A stretch of 64,000 bases of DNA from Streptomyces venezuelae. Lineage in GTDB: Bacteria > Actinomycetota > Actinomycetes > Streptomycetales > Streptomycetaceae. Under the pieces are notes generated by a model. The model was not told the DNA's origin, did no database searches, and saw nothing but the letters and a program-made list of their open reading frames with translations. Each line of letters opens with the position of its first letter. The first letter of the stretch is position 1. The stretch lies in contig NZ_CP029190.1 in assembly GCF_008642295.1 (NCBI RefSeq), positions 3,827,501-3,891,500 of the forward strand. Direction: 5' to 3'. The position numbers and the translations under genes are program-made. This document shows positions 58,479 through 64,000 of this stretch, piece by piece.

Positions 58479-59332
58479 GAAGGAACTTCTACACCACGTG
58501 CCGACCCTGATAACGCGTCGGCCCTCTGTGTCCGCGTACCCGGCCTGATTGCTGTCGGGTGTGCGGGGATCGCGGTTGCTTGACCGGAGACCACCTCACT
58601 ATCGATGTCCTGCGGTACCCGGACTCGAGACTTCCGTCCAGGCGATCCTTATGGTGACCGTTCCTCCGTTCTTCCCTCAGTGATCAACTGCCTACTTCGG
58701 GGTACTGCTTACTGCTGAACTGCTTTTACTGTGTACTGCTGGTGATGCGAACTGCCCAGCGGCCTGTGCCAGCGCCGCTCTAACTTCCCGGTGCGCGCGT
58801 CCGCAGCCGACGCCTTCACCAGGGGCACTGCTCGATGACTTCACTGCGGTGTACCGCGCACTGCACTCACCGGTACCGCATCTGCCATGACCGCGATTCC
58901 GGTGTGGCGTCCCCTGATCACTGCGGGCCGCCCGGTCCGGCCGCCAGTCCCGTCGCCGTCCTGCAACAACCCTGGCTTCGGAACTCCACCGCCGCACCGT
59001 CCTGCGTACTGCAACTACTGCTTGCCGGCAGTTCGTCTCTGCCAGGCCCTGCTGTCCTTCTCGGCTACGTAAGAAACCATAGCGACGCCACTGGCTAATG
59101 TCTACTCCAGCCGATGTAGATTTCCGCGTGTCCCGCGACGAGGTAATCGATCCCCAGCGGTGGCGCAGGAGACGGACCGCACCGTGCGCCGGCTCCACCC
59201 GGCGGGAGAGTCCCACCCGGCGTCCGAACCGTTTCTGAAACCCCGTGCGACAAGAGAAGGGGCCCGACCGGCATACGCGCCGGTCGGGCCCCTCCCTCGT
59301 CACGGCGGTACCGCCCGCCTGCTTGTCCCCGG
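58479..59332. other. Long untranslated-looking region upstream of the MerR gene
   Basis: About 850 bp without a credible gene. On the minus strand it contains several GCAGTA/CAGTA repeats (58680-58735, such as AGCAGTACACAGTAAAAGCAG) and ACGGAGGAACGGTCACC (58652-58668). A stretch of unusually even base composition follows to 59100. A 16-nt inverted element, GGGCCCGACCGGC/GCCGGTCGGGCCC, at 59261-59292 may terminate the upstream operon. It may encode a long leader or a small RNA. Confidence 0.45.
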
Positions 59333-59641
59333 TCAGACGTCCGGGGAGCCGAGCGCCGCGGAAGCATGCCGGAGGGGGTCGAGGCCGCGGGCGGGCCCGG
59401 TGTCCAGGGGGAGGGTGCGGCAGGTGAAGCCGAGCTTGGCCATGGCGCGGAGGACTTCACCGGCGCTGAAGTCACGTCGGTCCTGGCGGGTGATGACCTG
59501 GCCGACCTGCTTGGCGGGGTATGTGCGGCGGCCGATGATCACGGTCTCGCCGACGGCCGGCTCGGGCTTGACGCCCTGCATGGACTGCAGGACGCCGCTC
59601 TTGGTGAGGTCGAAGGGGAAGCGGGCGATGACACAGCGCAT
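59333..59641 (-). CDS. Conserved small protein of the cold-shock module
   Basis: The 102-aa protein starts MRCVIARFPFDLTKSGVLQSMQGVKPEPAVGETVIIGRRTYPAKQVGQVITRQDRRDF and continues with a helical part (FSAGEVLRAMAKLGFTCRTLP). The beta-rich first half with GETVIIGRRTYPAKQVG looks like a small barrel that could bind nucleic acid. It is 48 bp downstream of the CBS protein and 46 bp of that is clear of hairpins, so it is likely the last gene of an operon with the helicase. Confidence 0.78.
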   Translation of the reverse strand: MRCVIARFPFDLTKSGVLQSMQGVKPEPAVGETVIIGRRTYPAKQVGQVITRQDRRDFSAGEVLRAMAKLGFTCRTLPLDTGPARGLDPLRHASAALGSPDV

Positions 59642-59689
59642 GGTGCCTCACAGGGAGAGGGCGGGCGGGTTCTGCCGTGGTGAGGCGGT

Positions 59690-60094
59690 TCAGCGGGCCA
59701 GGGCGAGGACGCCCAGGGCGCTGCCCTGTTCGTCGATGACAGGCAGCACGTCGAGCCGGCGGTGGCGCATCGCGCGTTCGGCTTCGGCCGTCGTGGTCAG
59801 GGGTGAGGTGAAGAACCCGCGGTCGCCGGGTACGGCTCGCAACCGGATCCGGTCGCTGTAGGCGGCGCTGTCACGGACGGCGATGAGCTGGGCCCGAGTG
59901 ACCAGCCCGGTGCACAGGCCGTGCTCGTCGCAGACGAGGAGATGGCCGGTGCGCGCACCGGCCATCACGGCCAGGGCCACTTCGACCGTCATGTCATCGC
60001 AGACCTGCGGTCCGGCCACCTCCATGACGTCGTTGACCGTCTGGGGTCCCGTACTGGTGCTCGTCGAGTTGGGCTGCATCCGGACCAGCGTCAC
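59690..60094 (-). CDS. CBS-domain pair protein
   Basis: The 134-aa protein has two CBS motifs (VNDVMEVAGPQVCDDMTVEVALAVMAGARTGHLLVCDEHGLCTGLVTRAQLIAVR and FTSPLTTTAEAERAMRHRRLDVLPVIDEQGSALGVLALAR), which together bind adenine nucleotides. The GTG at 60094 is chosen because AGGAGG lies six bases before it. It is 46 bp downstream of the DEAD-box helicase gene, so it may tie helicase expression or activity to energy state (inference). Confidence 0.9.
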   Translation of the reverse strand: MTLVRMQPNSTSTSTGPQTVNDVMEVAGPQVCDDMTVEVALAVMAGARTGHLLVCDEHGLCTGLVTRAQLIAVRDSAAYSDRIRLRAVPGDRGFFTSPLTTTAEAERAMRHRRLDVLPVIDEQGSALGVLALAR

Positions 60095-60140
60095 AATATG
60101 CCTCCTGCACAGATGGGCGAATCTCCGGATCACGTGGTTC

Positions 60141-61658
60141 TCAGGCCGCCGCGGCGAAGGCGGGCCGACGCGCGCCGGTGCGCCGGGCGGCCGGGGCGGG
60201 GCCGCGACGGCCGCGGGAGGAGGACGTGCTGCGCTTGGGGCGCTCGGGCGCCGGTGCCGTGATGGTGACCGGGATGCCGGAGGGGGCTCGGGCGCCGGTG
60301 ATGCGGATCAGCTCTGCCTCACCCGAGCGGACCCGGCTGGTCTCGGGCACGATGCCTGCGTCCTGCATGAGACGGTTCATGGCGCGGCGCTGCTGGGGCG
60401 TGACGAGGGTGACGACGCTGCCGGACTCGCCCGCGCGGGCGGTACGCCCGCCGCGGTGGAGATAGTCCTTGTGGTCGGTCGGCGGATCCACGTTGACGAC
60501 GAGGTCGAGGTTGTCGACGTGGATGCCGCGGGCCGCGACGTTCGTGGCGACCAGCACGGTGACGTGCCCGGTCTTGAACCAGGCCAGGGTGCGGGCGCGC
60601 TGCGGCTGCGTCTTCCCGCCGTGCAGGGCGGCGGCCCGCACGCCGCTGCCGAGGAGGTCTTCGGTGAGACGGTCCACGGCGTGCTTGGTGTCCAGGAACA
60701 TGATCACCCGGCCGTCGCGCGCCGCGATCTCCGTGGTCAGCCGCTGCTTGTCAGTGCCATGCACGTGCAGGACGTGGTGCTCCATCGTCGTGACCCCGCC
60801 CCGGGAGGGGTCCACGGAGTGGACGACCGGGTCGGTGAGGTAGCGGCGGACCAGGAGGTCGACGTTGCGGTCCAGGGTCGCGGAGAACAGCATCCGCTGG
60901 CCCTCGGGCCTGACCTGGTTGAGCAGCGCGGTGACCTGCGGCATGAAGCCCATGTCGGTCATCTGGTCGGCCTCGTCCAGGACGGTGATCCCGACCTGGT
61001 TCAGCTGGCAGTCGCCGCGCTCGATGAGGTCTGTGAGGCGCCCCGGGGTGGCCACGACGACCTCGACGCCGTTCCGCAGCGCCTTCGCCTGCCTGCTGAT
61101 CGGCATGCCCCCGACGACGGTGGCCAGGCGCAGCTTCACGGCGCGGGCGTACGGGGTGAGGGCATCCGTGACCTGCTGGGCGAGCTCCCGCGTCGGGACC
61201 AGGACCAGGGCCAGCGGCTGTCGGGGCTCGGCGAACTGTCCGGAGGTGCGGGCAAGCAGTGCCAGGCCGAAAGCGAGGGTCTTTCCGGAGCCGGTCCGGC
61301 CGCGGCCGAGGACGTCACGGCCGGCCAGGGAGTTGGGCAGTGTCGCCCCCTGGATGGGGAACGGTACGGACACGCCCTGCGCGGTGAGCGCGGCCAGCAG
61401 GGTCCTCGGCATGTCGAGATCGGCGAATGCCTCGACGGCGGGCAGCGCCGGAGTGATCGTCTTCGGCAGGGCGAACTCGCCCTGCACCGGGGCGGACCGT
61501 CGGCCCTGAGCTCCCGAGGGGCGGGGAGCACTCGAACGGCTCGGGGCGGACGACCCACCGAAGCGACCGCCGCGGGTCGAACCGGAGGGGGCGCCGACGG
61601 CGGGCGGGCTGCTGCGGCGGGCGTGGGAGGAGCGGCTGTTCGTACGTGTGCGGTTCAT
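60141..61658 (-). CDS. DEAD-box ATP-dependent RNA helicase
   Basis: The 505-aa helicase has the ordered DEAD-box motifs: Q motif region FPIQGATLPNSLAGRDVLG, motif I GRTGSGKT, Ia PTRELAQQV, motif II VLDEADQM, motif III FSATL, and motifs IV-VI VIMFLDTKHAVD, VATNVAARGIHVDNLDLVVN, HRGGRTARAGESG. The N-terminal 65 residues and C-terminal 50 are Arg/Ser/Gly-rich and probably bind RNA. It would unwind structured mRNA at low temperature. The cspA gene lies 311 bp upstream on the same strand. Confidence 0.96.
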   Translation of the reverse strand: MNRTRTNSRSSHARRSSPPAVGAPSGSTRGGRFGGSSAPSRSSAPRPSGAQGRRSAPVQGEFALPKTITPALPAVEAFADLDMPRTLLAALTAQGVSVPFPIQGATLPNSLAGRDVLGRGRTGSGKTLAFGLALLARTSGQFAEPRQPLALVLVPTRELAQQVTDALTPYARAVKLRLATVVGGMPISRQAKALRNGVEVVVATPGRLTDLIERGDCQLNQVGITVLDEADQMTDMGFMPQVTALLNQVRPEGQRMLFSATLDRNVDLLVRRYLTDPVVHSVDPSRGGVTTMEHHVLHVHGTDKQRLTTEIAARDGRVIMFLDTKHAVDRLTEDLLGSGVRAAALHGGKTQPQRARTLAWFKTGHVTVLVATNVAARGIHVDNLDLVVNVDPPTDHKDYLHRGGRTARAGESGSVVTLVTPQQRRAMNRLMQDAGIVPETSRVRSGEAELIRITGARAPSGIPVTITAPAPERPKRSTSSSRGRRGPAPAARRTGARRPAFAAAA

Positions 61659-61911
61659 GAAGAACCTTCCTTGATACGGCACGTATCGAGGAGTTCCGCA
61701 GCACGAGAGCAGTATGCGGAATCGCGGGTACGGACCGAATTGAATTCGAGAAGCTACGGCGAACGCGGCTCACGGTAAATTCGTGGAGACGCAGGCGGAA
61801 AAGGGATGTGCGTGAAATCGAACCCGAGGCGTCGAGGGGTACGGATCCGAAGAGGGGGGTGGCGTACCTTGAGGCGGTGTTCCCGCAGGGGAAATCACTG
61901 CGGAAATGAAT

Positions 61912-61953
61912 GCAGCTGGGGCCCGCACCCCGAGGGATGCGGGCCCCAGCTGC
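61912..61953. terminator. cspA terminator
   Basis: GCAGCTGGGGCCCGCA (61912-61927) and TGCGGGCCCCAGCTGC (61938-61953) form a perfect 16-bp stem with a 10-nt loop, 17 bp past the cspA stop. It separates cspA from the helicase gene, which may be reached by partial read-through or by its own promoter. Confidence 0.88.
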
Positions 61954-61969
61954 AAGATGCGCGTCAGCG

Positions 61970-62173
61970 TCAGACGGTGACGATGTTCTCGGCCGTCGGG
62001 CCCTTCTGGCCCTGCGCGATGTCGAACGTGACCTTCTGACCCTCCTGCAGCTCGCGGAAGCCCGAGGCGGCGATGTTCGAGAAGTGGGCGAACACGTCAG
62101 CGCCGCCACCGTCCTGCTCGATGAAGCCGAAACCCTTTTCCGCGTTGAACCACTTCACGGTGCCAGTAGCCAT
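61970..62173 (-). CDS. cspA: Cold shock protein
   Basis: The 67-aa single-domain protein has both RNA-binding motifs ([15 protein letters not shown] and DVFAHFS) and the usual end [20 protein letters not shown]. It acts as an RNA chaperone. AAGGAGATACGAC precedes the ATG at 62173. The long structured leader suggests temperature-dependent translation. Confidence 0.97.
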   Translation of the reverse strand: MATGTVKWFNAEKGFGFIEQDGGGADVFAHFSNIAASGFRELQEGQKVTFDIAQGQKGPTAENIVTV

Positions 62174-62400
62174 GTCGTATCTCCTTGGGGCAGTACACCG
62201 GCGTCCGTACCGTACGGACGCCGTGTCGCCGCGATGATGCCCTGCCCGGAAAATGACCGGAAAATACAGAGCACCTCCGTGCGGCACGCGGCCGACGGGA
62301 GTGCTCGAAGTTTTTGGGTACCAAAACTGCAACTGAGATAGACAGTAGCACGTCTCCGTATTATTTGTGCGTCGAATATTTTCCCCGGGTGTCGCCAGCA
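62174..62400 (-). promoter_or_regulatory. cspA promoter and long structured leader
   Basis: The region upstream of cspA is much more AT-rich than its surroundings at about 62280-62410 (minus strand GGGGAAAATATTCGACG, ACAAATAATACGG, CTGTCTATCTCAG), as expected for a strong promoter and a cold-shock leader. A perfect 11-bp hairpin lies at 62200-62222 (GGCGTCCGTAC / GTACGGACGCC), 27 nt before the start codon. Confidence 0.65.
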
Positions 62401-62689
62401 AAAAGCCTCTCCGCGATAGTCGTCAAAACCTCAGGCCGCGAGCACAGGTATTCATGACGGAGCTGCCCTCGAACCACCGCAACGGTCCGGGCGTAGCTCC
62501 GTGGACAGCGCAGGGGCTGCCGTGATCGAGTTCGGTTATTTTCGGCCGGTGGTGCGGTGGTTCAGGAGTTGCCGCTGCTGCGGGCTGCGGAGGGGCGCCG
62601 ATGGTGAGGGTGGCGGGGGCCGAGCAGCAGCCGCGGGCTCGTAAGGGCCGGCGCCGCCGCGGACGCCCGTTTCGGGGAGGGTGAGTTCG

Positions 62690-63085
62690 ACGCGGGCCGC
62701 GGCCCCGTGGAGAGGTCGGGGGCGAGGGTGGAGCCGGAGAACCAGACCGGCTCGCCCTTGGCGTTGGCGTCGCCCGGGAGGGCGACCTTGTAGCCGCGTA
62801 CGTCGGCGGTGCGGTCGCCACGGACGAGCTGCCGCAGGCCGTACTCCTTCTCGATGGCGGCGAGTTCCTTGTCGGGATGTGGTCCTCGGCGTGGCGGACG
62901 GCGACCCAGCGGCAGGCGTCGGGGTCGCCTGCGGGGGCGATGCCGGTGGCGTTCAGGACGCGGCGGGCGATCACCGCCCAGTCCTCGTCCGAGAGCGTCC
63001 GGTCCTCGGGGGCTGCCCGGACCGAGCAGTGCCAGACGTGCTTGTCGGGGGTGCGGTCGCCGGCTTGCTTTACGCGCAGGTCGAG
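62690..63085 (-). pseudogene. Relaxase/mobilisation nuclease fragment, frameshifted and deleted
   Basis: One minus-strand frame (63082-62873) reads DLRVKQAGDRTPDKHVWHCSVRAAPEDR, then VLNATGIAPAGDPDACRWVAVRHAEDHI, matching actinomycete mobilisation relaxases in which the last His residues belong to the HUH site. At about 62875 the reading shifts to another frame with ELAAIEKEYGLRQLVRGDRTADVRGYKV and NAKGEPVWFSGSTLAPDL, a C-terminal piece. Sequence between these pieces seems to be missing, so the gene is dead. Confidence 0.65.
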
Positions 63086-63096
63086 GGCGGGACCTC

Positions 63097-63210
63097 GTGG
63101 TCCGCGCGGGCCAGTCCTCGGAGCGGGCCCAGCTGATCTACCAGCACTCCACGAGGGAGCACCAGCGCAGGCTCGCCGCCGATATCGACGCCACCGTCCG
63201 GCTCCAGCGC
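63097..63210 (+). pseudogene. Tyrosine integrase C-terminal fragment
   Basis: The plus strand reads GQSSERAQLIYQHSTREHQRRLAADIDATVRLQR. This matches the end of streptomycete tyrosine recombinases (GHSSxRAALIYQHxTxxRD), including the catalytic Tyr in LIYQH. No upstream catalytic residues remain; the preceding sequence is antisense to the relaxase fragment. It points toward the tRNA-Gly scar 240 bp away. Confidence 0.6.
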
Positions 63211-63406
63211 GTGCCCGCCGACCGCGGGCTGCGCGGGCAGGTTCCCGGCGCCACTCGCGCGAGCGTGTCGCCGCTCCCGTCGCCGACGCCCGGCCGGACT
63301 TCTCGGGCGAGGTGATCCCCACACGGGGCACGACAACAACCTGACGCCCCATTAGGGAAGTTGTGGCACGCGAATGGCGCGCGGGCCCCGAGAGGTCTAG
63401 ACAATG

Positions 63407-63439
63407 ACGAAGGCCCTGGTCTCTGACCAGGGCCTTCGT
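63407..63439. terminator. tRNA-type terminator (copy)
   Basis: ACGAAGGCCCTGGTC (63407-63421) and GACCAGGGCCTTCGT (63425-63439) form a perfect 15-bp stem with a TCT loop. Both arms are identical to those of the element at 57430-57462. It directly follows, on the minus strand, a tRNA-Gly 3' half. Confidence 0.88.
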
Positions 63440-63445
63440 TCAAGA

Positions 63446-63489
63446 GCGGATGACGGGAATCGAACCCGCGCTATAAGCTTGGGAATCAC
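63446..63489 (-). pseudogene. tRNA-Gly 3' half, att-like scar
   Basis: On the minus strand GGTGATTCCCAAGCTTATAG leads into GCGCGGGTTCGATTCCCGT and CATCCGC. This is the anticodon loop (TTCCCAA, anticodon CCC), the 3' side of the anticodon stem, a complete T arm and the acceptor strand of tRNA-Gly(CCC). The D arm and 5' acceptor strand are absent; instead the sequence continues into a flank also found at 55884-55995. It is a displaced tRNA end, that is, an attachment-site scar. Confidence 0.75.
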
Positions 63490-64000
63490 CCGGCACTTGA
63501 GCCTTCACGCGGCATCTGACCTGCGGAAACGGCTGCCGATGGTCCCTGCTCGGGGTGGCTCCGATGAGCCCTTGCTGACCGCTGTTTACCGCCCCTACTG
63601 GCACGTTGTGGCACGGGCCTTCCGTGGAGTGCACAGGGGAAACGGCACCACGACGATGTCGGCGTACCGAGGAGCCGAGGTGGAGGCTTCAGTGCGGCCC
63701 GAGCCGTCGGCCGACCGGGGCAGTGGCCGCTCCGGGGCTGAAGGGCAAGGGTCCCGCGATCTGAGGGCCTATGGCTCGACCGTGTGCCGGGCCCGGTGCT
63801 CCGCCCTTCGATGAAACTGTGCGGCAGGTTGAACCGCATGCCCGATCCGGGCCATGTACCGCACCGCTGGGAGCATGACGGGAAGATTGGTCCCCTTGGC
63901 CAGATCCTGCACGACCGTCGCCAGAACGGGACGGTACAGGGCGTTCTGGGTTGTGGCCTGCAGCCCAGAACGGCTGCCTCAGAGTGCTTGGCCGCCCTGG
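63490..64000. other. Right-hand flank: att-adjacent sequence and a possible gene end
   Basis: 63490-63610 repeats, in diverged form, the flank of the 55.85-kb scar (CCGCAGGTCAGATGCC; GGGGCGGTAAACAGCGGTCA on the minus strand). From about 63770 to 63960 a minus-strand frame without a start codon in the window reads LQATTQNALYRPVLATVVQDL and NLPVMLPAVRYMARIGHAV and stops at 63768. It has protein-like composition and could be the end of a real gene, but I do not recognise it. Confidence 0.4.

Noticed and set aside
58692..59303. Minus-strand frame of 203 codons upstream of the MerR gene
   Set aside because: Arg/Ser-rich with no family features; more likely part of a leader or non-coding RNA region.
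61812..61835. AATCGAACCCGAGG resembling a T arm
   Set aside because: Only the T loop matches; no acceptor strand or terminator follows, so it is probably chance in the helicase leader.

Overview
The window is chromosomal DNA of a Streptomyces-type actinomycete. The base composition is very GC-rich, GTG starts are common, and the gene content is typical of the genus: SpoIIE-type phosphatases, STAS and anti-sigma proteins, ECF41 and other sigma factors, a Tat-exported PhoX phosphatase, and a MerR/DEAD-box/CspA cold-shock module. A perfect ParB-binding parS palindrome lies at 16489-16502. Known streptomycete parS sites cluster around oriC, so the left part probably lies in the origin-proximal core.

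1-12.6 kb is core metabolism and signalling: an M18 aminopeptidase, a FadE5-like acyl-CoA dehydrogenase behind two TACC-N4-GGTAA sites, an SseB-family protein, a pirin with its own inverted repeat, an AI-2E family permease, a PAS/GAF/SpoIIE/ATPase phosphatase, and aspS with a strong terminator. 12.6-25.9 kb is envelope and transport: a VWA protein with a long Ala/Glu/Pro/Val repeat, PHO-box-controlled phoX, the parS palindrome, a lipoprotein/sensor kinase pair, a FUSC transporter, an Rrf2 regulator with RidA, and a cobalamin-riboswitch-controlled CbtBA cobalt transporter.

25.9-39 kb holds urate oxidase and an aminotransferase, then a stress-signalling block. In that block a PRC-barrel protein, a STAS antagonist and an anti-sigma ATPase converge on, and overlap antisense with, a SigB/F-type sigma factor. 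It also carries a PP2C phosphatase, TetR and GlxA/AraC regulators, and an ECF41 sigma factor next to an FAD-linked oxidoreductase. 39-45.1 kb is an alpha/beta hydrolase - methyltransferase - macrolide-type glycosyltransferase - double-GNAT run, plus a second hydrolase with a divergent TetR regulator. It looks like drug modification or detoxification.

45.1-64 kb is a patchwork of accessory DNA. Diverged copies of a tRNA-Gly 3'-half/att-like sequence occur near 45.2, 55.9 and 63.5 kb, shorter tRNA tails at 57.5 and 58.0 kb, and related terminators at 47.6, 57.4 and 63.4 kb. Between them lie a compact nuclease island (a wHTH plus PD-(D/E)XK protein of about 725 aa and a separate PD-(D/E)XK-like protein), an arsenic operon that uses an aquaporin (arsM / arsR-aqpS-arsC), a frameshifted M23 peptidase, the cold-shock module, and decayed integrase and relaxase fragments. 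The best candidates for something undescribed are the nuclease island, the tandem att scars, and the overlapping sigma/anti-sigma pair.
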